A stretch of 33,487 nt of DNA from Acidobacteria bacterium 13_1_20CM_2_55_15 (GTDB lineage: Bacteria > Acidobacteriota > Terriglobia > 20CM-2-55-15): assembly GCA_001920875.1 (NCBI GenBank), contig MNKP01000055.1, forward strand, positions 1 through 33,487, in the 5' to 3' direction. The notes beneath the pieces were generated by a model. The model saw only the letters and a program-made list of their open reading frames with translations. It did not search any database and was not told the origin of the DNA. Shown piece by piece: positions 8,965 to 19,519 of this stretch (position 1 is the first letter of the stretch; each line of letters begins with the position of its first letter). Position numbers and translations under genes: made by a program.

Positions 8965-11169
8965 ATGAAAAGAATTTTTTGGTTATTGCCATTAGCCGCG
9001 GCTTTACCTTTGCTTGCAGTCACGCCGCTGTTCTGGGAAACCCGGACATACGATGATTTTCGGAAGGGAAAATTGTCGAATGTCTCTTTGACCAGCGATG
9101 ACGAACTCATTCTTGCTCCGCGCTTCGATGTCGTATTCAACACCGAGCAAACGCTCGTCTGGTCCGCGATAGCCGATTCCAAAGGAAATATTTATTTAGG
9201 GACAGGCCACGACGGCAAGATCTTCAAGGTGGACCCATCGGGCAGGGGAGCCATGATGGCGGATCTCTCCGAACTGGATGTTCTCGCGCTGGCCATCGAC
9301 GGCAACGATGTTCTCTATGCCGGCACATCCCCAGACGGTACGGTCTACAAGATCGAGAATGGTACGCCCAAAGAATTCTTTAATCCGCATACGAAGTACA
9401 TATGGTCATTGGTCTTTGATAAGCAAGGAAGGTTGCTGGTTGGGACAGGAGATAAAGGCGTCATCTACCGCGTAACGCCGGACGGACAAGGCGCATCGTT
9501 TTATGACACGGATGAAACACACGTTGTCTCTATGGCTATCGACAGGGACGGGAATCTCATTGCCGGCGGGGATCCGAAGGGTTATGTGTATCGCATTTCC
9601 CCGGAAGGAAAGGCATTCGTCTTATACGACTCGGGCATGCGCGAGATCCATTCCGTCGCTGTTGGACCAAACGGAACGGTTTACGCCTCCGCCATCAGCG
9701 GTGAGCCTGCACTTGCACCCGCCCCGGCTCCAGCCACGTCCGGCACCACGGCAAATCCGCAGACGACGGTAACGGTAACTGTCAACGCTGTTACTGCCGA
9801 GCCACAGGACGTCCAAGTCATTGAGCCGGCCGAACCCGTATCTTCTGCGACCCCGCGTGCGCAAACGCGACGCGCAGCTAACGAAGCCAATGCACAGAGC
9901 GCGGTTTTCGAGATATTGCCCGATGGTGTTGTGAATACGTTGTGGCGCTCGCGCGACGAGATGGTGTTCTCGGTTCTGCCCTACGACGGAAAACTCTTGT
10001 TCTCGACCGGAGCGAAAGGGCGCATCTATTCCGTGGAAGGTCCGAGAAACACGACGTTGCTCCTGGAATCGACCGAAGAGCAAACCACGCGCCTGATCCA
10101 GGCTGGAAACCAGCTGTACGCAGCTTCGTCCAACATCGGAAAGCTCTTCCGCATCGGCGATACATCGGCAACATCGGGGACGTACGAATCGACCGTCAAA
10201 GATACGGACGCGGTTTCCTCATGGGGCAAGCTCACGTGGAGATCGGATGATAAAAATCTGATTGAAGTCTCCACAAGAACCGGAAACACGAGTGTCCCGG
10301 ACAAGACATGGTCCGAATGGCAGCCGGTCGATGCCGCTGGCGCAAGCGCAAGCCCCAAAGCGAGATTCGTTCAATGGAAGGCGGCGCTGAAACCCGACGG
10401 CACGAAATCGCCGCGGCTTGGCTCCGTTAAGGTTCCGTACCTCCAGCAGAATTTCAGACCGGAGGTGACAAATATCGACGTCCTGACATCGGGTGTCGCC
10501 CTTCAGAAAGTGCCGCTAAACCAGGGAAACAACGTCAATCCGAACGATCCTGCGACAATTCGCGCGAACGCGCGAGCGGGCCAGCCAAGAATCCAACCCA
10601 TTCCGCCGCGGCGGGCGCCGCAGCGGGGCGCGCAGTCATTCCAATGGACTGCTACAGATAAGAACCTGGACACGCTCACCTATGATCTGTATTACCGGGC
10701 CGAGAATGAACGCACCTGGAAATCGCTCAAGAAAGATCTGGAAGACAATTTTTACACCATCAACTCGGACACGCTGCCCGACGGCACCTATACGGTCCGC
10801 GTCGTAGTGAGCGATCAGCCTTCCAATCCTCCCGACCTCGCGTTAAGAGGGGAAATGGAGAGTCGCCCGTTCACCATCGACAATACGCCGCCGGTGGTGA
10901 CGATGAGCTTAGAGCGTACCGAAAACCGCCGGATTCGAATTGCTATCGAGGCGGTAGATCAAACGTCTACCTTGTCTCAGGCGGAGATTGCGATCGATAC
11001 CGGAGATTGGCGGCCGGTCTTCCCCAAGGACGGCATCATTGATGAGAAGACTGAATCGTTCAGCTATCTGTCCGGAGAGTTGTCGCCTGGAGAGCATGTC
11101 ATCGCGTTTCGCGTGTACGATCAGAACGACAATGCCGGAATGGCCAAATTGGTGGTGAGAATCCCTTGA
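8965..11169 (+). CDS. Exported beta-propeller (WD40/YVTN-like) protein with C-terminal Ig/FN3-like region
   Basis: Signal peptide; repeated blades such as 'IYLGTGHDGKIFKVDPSG', 'VLYAGTSPDGTVYKIENG', 'LLVGTGDKGVIYRVTPDG', 'LIAGGDPKGYVYRISPEG'; C-terminal 'LPDGTYTVRVVVSDQPSN'. Confidence 0.75.
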   Translation: MKRIFWLLPLAAALPLLAVTPLFWETRTYDDFRKGKLSNVSLTSDDELILAPRFDVVFNTEQTLVWSAIADSKGNIYLGTGHDGKIFKVDPSGRGAMMADLSELDVLALAIDGNDVLYAGTSPDGTVYKIENGTPKEFFNPHTKYIWSLVFDKQGRLLVGTGDKGVIYRVTPDGQGASFYDTDETHVVSMAIDRDGNLIAGGDPKGYVYRISPEGKAFVLYDSGMREIHSVAVGPNGTVYASAISGEPALAPAPAPATSGTTANPQTTVTVTVNAVTAEPQDVQVIEPAEPVSSATPRAQTRRAANEANAQSAVFEILPDGVVNTLWRSRDEMVFSVLPYDGKLLFSTGAKGRIYSVEGPRNTTLLLESTEEQTTRLIQAGNQLYAASSNIGKLFRIGDTSATSGTYESTVKDTDAVSSWGKLTWRSDDKNLIEVSTRTGNTSVPDKTWSEWQPVDAAGASASPKARFVQWKAALKPDGTKSPRLGSVKVPYLQQNFRPEVTNIDVLTSGVALQKVPLNQGNNVNPNDPATIRANARAGQPRIQPIPPRRAPQRGAQSFQWTATDKNLDTLTYDLYYRAENERTWKSLKKDLEDNFYTINSDTLPDGTYTVRVVVSDQPSNPPDLALRGEMESRPFTIDNTPPVVTMSLERTENRRIRIAIEAVDQTSTLSQAEIAIDTGDWRPVFPKDGIIDEKTESFSYLSGELSPGEHVIAFRVYDQNDNAGMAKLVVRIP

Positions 11170-13145
11170 AACATATGAAATATCCATTCTTTTCCCTACT
11201 CGTCGCCGCCCTGTGGGGGGCGCCGCTGCATGCGCAACAGCCCCGGGCGATACAGCAAGCCGCGCAGGACGACCAATCGGACCGTCCAACGATCGACGTC
11301 GAAGCATACTCCATTGAAGTGACCCTGGCGCCACAGGAACATCGCCTCACGGGAAGAGCCGACATTAAATTCAAGCAACTCGATCGTAAGACGTACGCGA
11401 CGTTTGACCTTGACCGGCGGTTGCGTGTGGATCGGGCAAGCATCGGAGGGGCCGACGTGAGGTTTCGGCAGTTCGACGTCGATTCCACAGTCGAGATCGA
11501 TCTAAGCAATCAGCAATTCAATAGCAATCCCGTTCTTCACATCGAATATTCGGGCATTCTCGATCCCGAACAAAGCCGCCGTGAGCCCGTCCTGGCGCGG
11601 GTCTCCGAAGACAGCGCGTTCTTGCTGTATGAAGGGAAGTGGTTCCCAATCAATGGCCTTTACCGGGACAAAGCCGATATGCGGCTCAAACTGAACGTGC
11701 CTCCGGAATGGACGCTTGTCACGGACGTCCCAAAAGCAGGAGATGGTTTCGCGAGCAACCAACCCTCGTATTGGGGAACCGTTGCTGCGGGGAAATACAC
11801 GACCACAAGCTACAAATCGGAGAAAGCCGAAATCGCAGTGCATTCGGTCAAGGCCGACGCCGATATTGTCAAGTCGATGGCCGAATCTGTCGGGAAAGTC
11901 TTCGATTATTATTCCCAACGATTTGGCCCGCCTCCTTCATCGAATTTCCGGGTTGTTGAGGTTGAGGGCGCCAACTGGAATGCGCAGTGGTCTATTGGAA
12001 TGTTGCTTCTGCCATCATCGCAGCTGCGCAAGGATTTCGATCTGCCTGCGCTTGCGGCAACCGTAGCGCATCAATGGTTCCCGCTGAAAATCGGAGTCAA
12101 GGATCCGAGCTCCGACGCGTGGCTCATCGACGGTATGGCCCAATTCGCCAGTCTTCTGTACTTCGAGCAAACGCTGTCACCTGCCGAGGCGCAAGAACAT
12201 ATTAAGAAGGCGCTCGTCAAGGCGCTGGCGTACGAAGGCACGACATCCATCCGCCAGGCGGGTGGTTTGGATAAAGATTCACCCGACTACCGCTCGTTGG
12301 TTGAATATAAAGGGGCTTTCGTTTTGAGAATGCTGCGATGGGTTATCGGTGATGACAACTTCAATAAGCTTTTGAGCGCTTATCTGAACCAGTTCGAAAC
12401 TACACCCGTCTCGACAGAGGGTTTTGAGAAGCTAGCGTCGGAGGCCGGCGGCGGGGATTTGGGGTACTTCTTCGATCAGTGGCTGAATGGCAGCGGCATT
12501 CCCGAATTCAAGCTCGAGTACACCGTTTTTCGGCAAAAGGACGGTTACAAAGTTCTGGGACAGGTCAAGCAGGATCTCGATCTGTTCAAGATGCCGGTCG
12601 AATTTCAAGTTCAAACTGATGGCGATCCCGAATACGCTCGCGTTGAAGTTGTGGGCGAATCGAGCGAGTTCGAGGTCAAGACCGAGCGCAAACCGAAATT
12701 TGTGGTTATCGATCCGAGGGAAAAAATACTTCGGATGTCGTCCGATATCCGAATCGCGGTCCTGGTTAACCGCGGCGAGGAACTCGCCAACGAGGGCAAA
12801 TACAACGATGCGATCGATCAGTATCAGAAAGCAGTCGATATTGATTCGCACAACTCGCTCGCGTTGTTCCGAATGGGTGAAGCGCTGTTCGAATTAGGGA
12901 ACCTGCAAGCGGCTTCCGGAATGTTTCAAGAAGCCCTGAATGGGGATCTAAAGCCCAAGTGGGTCGAGGTGTGGGCCTACATCAATCGCGGCAAGATCTT
13001 CGACATTCGCGGTCAGCGTGAGCGCGCTGTGACGGAGTATCAAAAAGCTGCCAATACTGGTGACGATTCCTACGGCGCCAAAGCGGAAGCAGACAAATAC
13101 GTGAAGGAACCTTTCAGACGCGCTGGGAAAACCACGATTGGATAA
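11166..13145 (+). CDS. M1 aminopeptidase-fold protein with degenerate active site and C-terminal TPR
   Basis: 'YSIEVTLAPQEHRLTGRADIKF' N-domain; 'VAHQWFPL...WLIDGMAQF' region aligns with M1 'HELAHQWF...WLNEGFA'; TPR 'GEELANEGKYNDAIDQYQKAVDIDSHNSLALFRMGEALFELG'. Starts at TTG 11166 or ATG 11175. Confidence 0.75.
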   Translation: MKHMKYPFFSLLVAALWGAPLHAQQPRAIQQAAQDDQSDRPTIDVEAYSIEVTLAPQEHRLTGRADIKFKQLDRKTYATFDLDRRLRVDRASIGGADVRFRQFDVDSTVEIDLSNQQFNSNPVLHIEYSGILDPEQSRREPVLARVSEDSAFLLYEGKWFPINGLYRDKADMRLKLNVPPEWTLVTDVPKAGDGFASNQPSYWGTVAAGKYTTTSYKSEKAEIAVHSVKADADIVKSMAESVGKVFDYYSQRFGPPPSSNFRVVEVEGANWNAQWSIGMLLLPSSQLRKDFDLPALAATVAHQWFPLKIGVKDPSSDAWLIDGMAQFASLLYFEQTLSPAEAQEHIKKALVKALAYEGTTSIRQAGGLDKDSPDYRSLVEYKGAFVLRMLRWVIGDDNFNKLLSAYLNQFETTPVSTEGFEKLASEAGGGDLGYFFDQWLNGSGIPEFKLEYTVFRQKDGYKVLGQVKQDLDLFKMPVEFQVQTDGDPEYARVEVVGESSEFEVKTERKPKFVVIDPREKILRMSSDIRIAVLVNRGEELANEGKYNDAIDQYQKAVDIDSHNSLALFRMGEALFELGNLQAASGMFQEALNGDLKPKWVEVWAYINRGKIFDIRGQRERAVTEYQKAANTGDDSYGAKAEADKYVKEPFRRAGKTTIG

Positions 13146-13219
13146 TGCGGGGTCAGACGGGTGATTTCCCTATTTTGCATTACAAAAATAGGGAGTTCAC
13201 CCGTCCTAACCCCGCATTA
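13143..13219. terminator. Large imperfect hairpin spanning exactly stop-to-stop between convergent genes (bidirectional terminator or palindromic repeat)
   Basis: TAATGCGGGGTCAGACGGGTGATTTCCCTATTTT pairs with AAAATAGGGAGTTCACCCGTCCTAACCCCGCATTA with a few mismatches and one bulge. Both terminal triplets are stop codons. Confidence 0.7.
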
Positions 13220-14686
13220 CTCTTCATCCAACTGGTAATTCGGCGCTTCTTTTGTAATGAATACGTCGTGGACGTGGCTTTCGCGCAATGACGCTTCGGA
13301 AATCTTGACGAACCGCGTCTTCGTTTGAAGTTCCGGAATCGTGCTCACACCGCAGTAGCCCATGCCGGAGCGCAAACCCCCAACCAGCTGCGTTACCAAT
13401 GAGGCGATAGGTCCTTTATAGGGAACCCGTCCCTCGATTCCCTCGGGAACGAGTTTACCGGGCAGTTCCTGCTCCTGACTATACCGGTCACGGCTGCCGG
13501 TCTGCATCGCGCCCAATGAGCCCATTCCACGATACGATTTGTACGTTCGGCCTTGATACAAAATCGTTTCACCGGGACTTTCGTCCGTTCCCGCGAACAG
13601 CGATCCGATCATGACGCTATCGGCCCCTGCGGCTAAAGCTTTCGTGACGTCACCGGAGAACTTGATGCCGCCGTCAGCGATCAACGGGACGTTGGCTTCG
13701 TGAGCTGCGCGGGCGCAGGCCAGGATCGCGGTGATCTGAGGCATTCCGACTCCGCTAATTACCCGCGTTGTGCAAATCGAACCCGGCCCCATCCCGACTT
13801 TCACAGCATCGACACCTGCGGAGACGAGATCTCGCGTCGCTTCCTCGGTCGCCACATTTCCTGCGATCACGTCCATATCGGAGAACCGCGACTTTACTTC
13901 TTTCACCGCCCGCAGGACGCGCGAAGAATGGCCATGAGCTGTGTCCAGGACAATCACATCGACTTTGGCGCGGACCAGCTCAGCCATGCGCTCAAGATAA
14001 TCACCAGTTGCGCCGATCGCGGCGCCGACGCGCAGGCGGCCCTGGCTGTCCTTTGCGGAGAGTGGATATTTGATTTTCTTCGTGATGTCTTTGACCGTAA
14101 TCAATCCCTTAAGGTTCTGGTTTTTGTCCACGACCAGCAGCTTCTCGATCCGGTGCTTGTGCAAGAGCCGTTGAGCTTCCTCCAGCGTTGTGCCCACAGG
14201 AACCGTGACGAGATCCTCCTTCGTCATGACTTCGCGGATCGGAAGGTGAAATCGTGTTTCGAAGCGCAGATCGCGGTTCGTCAGAATGCCCACCAGCCGC
14301 CCGTCTTCCGTGATTGGAACCCCCGATATCTTGTAATGAGCCATCAGCTTAACAGCATCTTCGATTTTGTCGTTGGGCGACATCGTGATGGGATCGACGA
14401 TCATGCCGCTCTCGGATCGCTTCACTTTGTCGACCTCGGCCGCCTGTTTGTCGATCGGCATATTCTTGTGGATGATTCCGATGCCGCCTTGCTGGGCAAT
14501 CGCGATCGCCAATCGGGATTCGGTCACGCTATCCATTGCAGCACTGATGATCGGGATATTCAATTCAATGCGCCTGGTAAGCCGGGTATTGGTTCGAGCT
14601 TCGGTGGGCAGGACGTCCGATTTGAGAGGAACAATCAGGACGTCGTCGAAAGTATAAGCGTCGCCTGAAATTTTCTTATCGGTCAA
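13217..14686 (-). CDS. guaB: IMP dehydrogenase
   Basis: '[10 protein letters not shown]', CBS pair, '[10 protein letters not shown]', '[21 protein letters not shown]', '[38 protein letters not shown]'. ORF extends to GTG 14731; TTG at 14686 (TTGA overlap with secA stop, GGAG 6 nt upstream) fits family N-terminus length. Confidence 0.97.
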   Translation of the reverse strand: MTDKKISGDAYTFDDVLIVPLKSDVLPTEARTNTRLTRRIELNIPIISAAMDSVTESRLAIAIAQQGGIGIIHKNMPIDKQAAEVDKVKRSESGMIVDPITMSPNDKIEDAVKLMAHYKISGVPITEDGRLVGILTNRDLRFETRFHLPIREVMTKEDLVTVPVGTTLEEAQRLLHKHRIEKLLVVDKNQNLKGLITVKDITKKIKYPLSAKDSQGRLRVGAAIGATGDYLERMAELVRAKVDVIVLDTAHGHSSRVLRAVKEVKSRFSDMDVIAGNVATEEATRDLVSAGVDAVKVGMGPGSICTTRVISGVGMPQITAILACARAAHEANVPLIADGGIKFSGDVTKALAAGADSVMIGSLFAGTDESPGETILYQGRTYKSYRGMGSLGAMQTGSRDRYSQEQELPGKLVPEGIEGRVPYKGPIASLVTQLVGGLRSGMGYCGVSTIPELQTKTRFVKISEASLRESHVHDVFITKEAPNYQLDEE

Positions 14687-17346
14687 ACCGTCACTCCATG
14701 GCATTTCTTGAATTTCTTTCCGCTGCCGCACGGGCAGGGATCGTTTCTCCCAATCTTGGGAGTATCGCGTTTCACCTGGCGCGACGCTCCATCGCCGCCA
14801 TTATTCTGCTGGGATAGGACGAACTCGGCGCGTCTGCGCTTGCGCTCTATTTGCTCTGCCTGTTTCTTTTCCTCGACCGGCTGCAGAAGGAACAGAAAGC
14901 GGAGAGTATCCTCTTCGATACGGCCCATCAGATCCTCAAAGAGTGTGTAAGACTCCTTCTTGTATTCGACCAATGGATCGCGTTGGCCATATCCTCGCAG
15001 CCCTATGCCTTCTTTGAGGTGGTCCATTGCAAGAAGATGGTCCTTCCAGTGCGAGTCCACGATCTGCAACATGAGCATGCGTTCGTGGTAACGCATTGGC
15101 GGCGAGCCGATCAGGGTTTCTTTCTGGTCGTATTTCTCGTGGGCTTTCGCAATCAGCGCTTCTTCGATTTCTTTCGAGCTCATGTGGCTGGGATCGAGAC
15201 CTTCAGCGCGGAAGTCAAAACCGAACTGCTGCAAGATCGCGGTTTGAAGGCCGTTGAAGTCCCACTCGTCGGGATGGGTTTTTTCGCTGGCATGCCGAGC
15301 GACGAGATCGATGATGATGTCGTCGGCAATACCCATCAGATATTCTTTCTGGTCTTCGCCCTCCAGCAGCTGCTTGCGGAGGCCATATACCGCTTCACGC
15401 TGCTTGTTCATGACGTCGTCGTATTCGAGGACGTGTTTGCGGTAGGAGAAATTCTGACCTTCAACACGCTTCTGTGCGTTTTCGATTTGTTTCGAGACAA
15501 ATCGTGATTCGATAGGAACACCTTCTTCCATACCCAGGCGCTGCATGATTCCAGAGATCCGGTCGGCGGCAAAAATGCGCATCAGGTCATCTTCGAGTGA
15601 GACGTAAAACCGCGAGGAACCCGGGTCGCCTTGGCGGCCGGAGCGGCCACGCAATTGGTTGTCGATGCGCCGCGCCTCGTGCCGTTCCGTACCGATAATG
15701 TGAAGCCCGCCCACCTGAACAACTTCTTCGTGCTCCTTATCGATCTGCGGCTTTACCTGCGCAATGGCTTCGTTCCACTGTTGAGGGGTCGCGCTTAATG
15801 GATCGATTTCCCGTTTTCTCAGAACATCGCGTGCCATGAACTCCGCGTTTCCACCGAGCAGAATGTCGGTACCGCGTCCAGCCATATTGGTCGCGATAGT
15901 CACTGCCCCTTTACGTCCGGCCTGCGCGACGATCTCCGCTTCTTTTTCGTGATATTTCGCGTTCAAGACGACGTGTTTCACGCCCGCCCGCTTCAGCATC
16001 GAACTCAACTTTTCCGAACGATCGATGGAAATTGTGCCGACCAGTGCCGGCTGTCCTCTTTCGTGGCATTGTTTGATTTCCTTGACGACGGCTTCGAATT
16101 TTTCGCGTTCGGTTCGATAGATGACGTCGGGATACTCGATACGTCCCAGCAAACGATTCGTCGGAATAACTGCCACGTCCAGCTTGTAGATCTTCAGAAA
16201 CTCTTCCGCCTCGGTTTCCGCAGTGCCGGTCATGCCTGCCAGCTTCTTATACATGCGGAAGTAGTTTTGGAATGTGATCGTCGCAAGGGTTTGATTCTCT
16301 TGCTGGATACGGAGTCCCTCTTTCGCCTCCACAGCTTGATGGAGACCGTCGCTCCACCGGCGACCAGGCATCAATCGTCCCGTGAATTCGTCGACGATGA
16401 TGACCTCGCCCTCCTTCACCACATATTCAACGTCGCGCTTGTACAGCGTGTGTGCGCGCAACGCCTGATTGATGTGGTGGAGAATTTCCATATTCGCGAT
16501 ATCGGAAAGATCGTCCACTCCGAGCAAGTTTTCACAGCGCCCAAATCCTTCCTCCGTCAGCGTGACGGTGCGGTGCTTTTCATCGACTTGATAATCGATG
16601 TCGCGGCGGAGTTTCGGGATGATCTTGTCGAGACGGTAGTACTTGTCGGTCGATTCCTCGCTCGGCCCGGAGATAATCAGCGGTGTTCGCGCTTCGTCGA
16701 TGAGAATCGAGTCGACTTCGTCCACGATTGCATATTGATGGGGGCGCTGAACGCAATGCGCCAGATCGAACTTCATGTTGTCGCGCAGATAGTCGAAACC
16801 GAACTCGTTGTTGGTTCCATACGTGATATCGGAACCGTAGGATTCCCGCCGTTCATCGTCGTCCAGGCCGTGCTGGATAACCCCAACGGTGAGTCCCAAA
16901 AATTTGTACAGCCGTCCCATCCACTCGGAGTCGCGCCGGGCCAGATAATCGTTGACCGTTATGACGTGAACCCCTTTGCCTTCCAGGGCATTCAGATATG
17001 CGGGAAGCGTTGCGACCAGCGTCTTACCTTCACCTGTCTTCATTTCCGAAATGCGGCCTTGATGCAACACAACTCCACCGATGAGCTGCACGTCGAAATG
17101 CCTCATGTTGAGCGCGCGCTTGCCTGTTTCACGCACAACCGCGAAGGCATCCGGCAGCAGGTCTTCGAGGGATTCCCCGTTTTCGGATCGCTGTTTGAAT
17201 TCGGCTGTCTTGGCTTTGAGTTGTTCGTCGGTGAGGCTCGAAAGTCGCGGCTCTAAATCGTTGATCTTTGCTACTAACGGTTGGATCTTCTTTATTTCAC
17301 GATCGTTTCTAGAACCTACAAACTTCTTAACTAACGTGTCGAGCAT
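14683..17346 (-). CDS. secA: Preprotein translocase ATPase subunit SecA
   Basis: '[20 protein letters not shown]', '[25 protein letters not shown]', '[20 protein letters not shown]', C-terminal zinc motif '[19 protein letters not shown]'. ORF extends to 17400; ATG at 17346 preferred. Confidence 0.98.
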   Translation of the reverse strand: MLDTLVKKFVGSRNDREIKKIQPLVAKINDLEPRLSSLTDEQLKAKTAEFKQRSENGESLEDLLPDAFAVVRETGKRALNMRHFDVQLIGGVVLHQGRISEMKTGEGKTLVATLPAYLNALEGKGVHVITVNDYLARRDSEWMGRLYKFLGLTVGVIQHGLDDDERRESYGSDITYGTNNEFGFDYLRDNMKFDLAHCVQRPHQYAIVDEVDSILIDEARTPLIISGPSEESTDKYYRLDKIIPKLRRDIDYQVDEKHRTVTLTEEGFGRCENLLGVDDLSDIANMEILHHINQALRAHTLYKRDVEYVVKEGEVIIVDEFTGRLMPGRRWSDGLHQAVEAKEGLRIQQENQTLATITFQNYFRMYKKLAGMTGTAETEAEEFLKIYKLDVAVIPTNRLLGRIEYPDVIYRTEREKFEAVVKEIKQCHERGQPALVGTISIDRSEKLSSMLKRAGVKHVVLNAKYHEKEAEIVAQAGRKGAVTIATNMAGRGTDILLGGNAEFMARDVLRKREIDPLSATPQQWNEAIAQVKPQIDKEHEEVVQVGGLHIIGTERHEARRIDNQLRGRSGRQGDPGSSRFYVSLEDDLMRIFAADRISGIMQRLGMEEGVPIESRFVSKQIENAQKRVEGQNFSYRKHVLEYDDVMNKQREAVYGLRKQLLEGEDQKEYLMGIADDIIIDLVARHASEKTHPDEWDFNGLQTAILQQFGFDFRAEGLDPSHMSSKEIEEALIAKAHEKYDQKETLIGSPPMRYHERMLMLQIVDSHWKDHLLAMDHLKEGIGLRGYGQRDPLVEYKKESYTLFEDLMGRIEEDTLRFLFLLQPVEEKKQAEQIERKRRRAEFVLSQQNNGGDGASRQVKRDTPKIGRNDPCPCGSGKKFKKCHGVTV

Positions 17347-17374
17347 ATATGAGTGTAACGGAAGAGGGGATATA

Positions 17375-17437
17375 GCCACAAGAGGCACAAAGACTGACAA
17401 AACAACACTTCTGAGGTCTTTGGTGCGTCTTTGTGGC
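17375..17437. repeat. Imperfect intergenic inverted repeat, GCCACAAGAGGCACAAAGAC...GGTCTTTGGTGCGTCTTTGTGGC
   Basis: Arms 17375-17394 and 17415-17437; same terminal GCCACAA/TTGTGGC as the 2602-2658 repeat. Confidence 0.65.
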
Positions 17438-17446
17438 CCTGAAGCT

Positions 17447-18340
17447 TTAACCGCGGGGCAGGTAATTTCTTGGATTTACCGGGCGATCGTTGATCCGAAC
17501 TTCGTAATGCAGGTGCGGGGCGGTACTGCGGCCCGAAGTCCCAACGTAACCAATCACGTCATTCTTCCGGACCCGTTGCCCGGCTTTCACGGCAAACTGG
17601 GAGAGGTGGCCAAGCCGTGTCGTGAAACCATTACCGTGATCGACGATAATCAGATTCCCGTACGCGGCCTTCCGCTGTGCGTAGATGATTTTGCCATCGG
17701 CGGGGGCACGGACCTGGGTTCCAAACAAGGCACCGATATCGACACCCAGATGAATTTCTCCTTCGCCGTTGAAAGGATCAGCACGATTGCCGTACTGGCT
17801 CGTGAGGCTTCCCTTTACTGGCCAGATCGTGGGTGTGCTCCGGCGAATCGTGGCTTTCTTCTCCGCAACTTCCTGGAACAGCATCAGCTGGTTTTCCATT
17901 TCCGCGGTTCGATCCCGAAGTAAATCGATACCGTCCTTCAAGTTCGCAGAGCCGAGTAACTCGGCGGTGGGATAATCGATCTTTGAGCCGCCGACCGCCC
18001 GTACATTGACCTTGGCGCGCTTTTGACTATCACCCTCGACAAGGGTCTGGATCTGTTGAAAAAGGTTCTCGATGTTGCTTATTTTCTCGCCGAGCTTGAC
18101 GGTCGCAACTTCCAGAATTCTCTTTTGGACTTTCAGATCGGTATTTTCCGCCTGAAGTTTGTCGTAGTCGGCGGCCTTGAAGGCCATCTTGATATAGCTG
18201 AATCCCAGGGCGACTGCGACGAAGAAGCAGAGCACTCCAACACCGGCCAAAACGTGCAGGACGCGCGCTGGCAGCTTGAGCTTTCGTAGCCTCGGACTAG
18301 CATGCGGCACAACAATCAAGGTATAAAAGCTCTTGGCCAT
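17447..18340 (-). CDS. M23 family metallopeptidase (LytM-type, coiled-coil, membrane-anchored)
   Basis: '[34 protein letters not shown]', '[19 protein letters not shown]', '[25 protein letters not shown]'; N-terminal TM and coiled coil. ATG 18340 has AGGAG upstream; ORF extends to 18373. Confidence 0.92.
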   Translation of the reverse strand: MAKSFYTLIVVPHASPRLRKLKLPARVLHVLAGVGVLCFFVAVALGFSYIKMAFKAADYDKLQAENTDLKVQKRILEVATVKLGEKISNIENLFQQIQTLVEGDSQKRAKVNVRAVGGSKIDYPTAELLGSANLKDGIDLLRDRTAEMENQLMLFQEVAEKKATIRRSTPTIWPVKGSLTSQYGNRADPFNGEGEIHLGVDIGALFGTQVRAPADGKIIYAQRKAAYGNLIIVDHGNGFTTRLGHLSQFAVKAGQRVRKNDVIGYVGTSGRSTAPHLHYEVRINDRPVNPRNYLPRG

Positions 18341-18466
18341 TCGCTTTACTCCTAGAGTTACCGAGAGGGCCAAAGTCCCCTTGAGCTTCTGCTATATACT
18401 TGAATAAGAAGGACTTGATGCCAATAGACCGACCGAACTAAGGGACGAATTTAACAAAGGGCCATT

Positions 18467-19519
18467 GTGATGGTCAAGCGCAAAATAGGAACTTCAGGTG
18501 AGTCTACCCGATCTGCCAAGACCCATTGGGGGTGGATTGTTCCTGCGTTCGCTCTGGTAACTTTCCTCACTTCCTGGGCAAACCTTTATCCGACGCTGGC
18601 CGTCGAGCAGTGGTATGCCCGGGGCATCTTTCCGCTGATCTCCGGGATCGCCCGGCGAATAGCGGACGCCGTTCGATTCTCGTGGCTCGACCTTGTGATC
18701 CCCGTCGGCTTTGTGTCGACGGTATGGCTCATCCTCCGTCGGCAGTGGAAATGGCTCCTGAACCTTGCTGCCGCTTTTTACCTGATTTTGTTTTGGTCGT
18801 GGGCTCTCAACTACCACCGCGAACGGCTATCTTCGAAACTTCAGGTTGACGTTTCTCATATGAATGCCGGCGCGATCGACGATTTCGCAATGCGCGCAGC
18901 AGCCGAACTCAACCGGTTGTACAAAGAAAAGGAAGGGCTAACATATGATGAGGCAGGTACTCTCGAGGAAGCACGCAGGCGCGTCAGGCGCGTCATTGGG
19001 ATTATCGATGGGAAGGATTGGGACGCCCCCCATCGAGTCAAGGTTTCCTGGATTGCCAATCGCTGGTTTCGTGCGGCGGGGATCGACGGAATGTTCAATC
19101 CCATCGGTCATGAACCGATCGTCACCGAGACGCTGCTCGATATCGAGCGCCCGTTTGTCATCGCCCACGAATTCGCTCACGTTCAAGGGTACCCGGACGA
19201 AGGGGACGCAAACGTGATCGCAGCGCTGGCGGCACTGAAGTCGAGTAATCCAGCCTTCCAATACAGCGGATGGTTGAATTTATGGTTTTACCTGCGCAAT
19301 CGCGATCGAGACAAACTTATCGATTCCGGGCCGCGTGAAGATTTGCAGCGAATTATCAGCCGCCTTCGCCGGGACCGGATCGACTGGATCAGTCATCTGC
19401 AGAGCCTCGTCCTGGACTGGTTTCTCAAAGCCAACAGCGTCGAACAAGGCATCCGGAGCTATTCCCGTGTCGTTTTGCTCGTTGCCGGCATCGAGCCATC
19501 CTGGGAGCGCTTCCGGTAA
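18467..19519 (+). CDS. DUF3810-like membrane protein with a HEFAH putative metalloprotease motif
   Basis: N-terminal TM segments, 'FVIAHEFAHVQGYPDEGDANVIAALAAL'. Confidence 0.75.
   Translation: MMVKRKIGTSGESTRSAKTHWGWIVPAFALVTFLTSWANLYPTLAVEQWYARGIFPLISGIARRIADAVRFSWLDLVIPVGFVSTVWLILRRQWKWLLNLAAAFYLILFWSWALNYHRERLSSKLQVDVSHMNAGAIDDFAMRAAAELNRLYKEKEGLTYDEAGTLEEARRRVRRVIGIIDGKDWDAPHRVKVSWIANRWFRAAGIDGMFNPIGHEPIVTETLLDIERPFVIAHEFAHVQGYPDEGDANVIAALAALKSSNPAFQYSGWLNLWFYLRNRDRDKLIDSGPREDLQRIISRLRRDRIDWISHLQSLVLDWFLKANSVEQGIRSYSRVVLLVAGIEPSWERFR

Noticed and set aside
13700-14668. 322-aa plus-strand ORF
   Set aside because: Antisense to guaB; His/Asp/Arg-rich shadow ORF.
15949-17256. 435-aa plus-strand ORF
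   Set aside because: Antisense to secA, whose motifs are unambiguous; composition mirrors the complementary codons and no family motif is recognisable.
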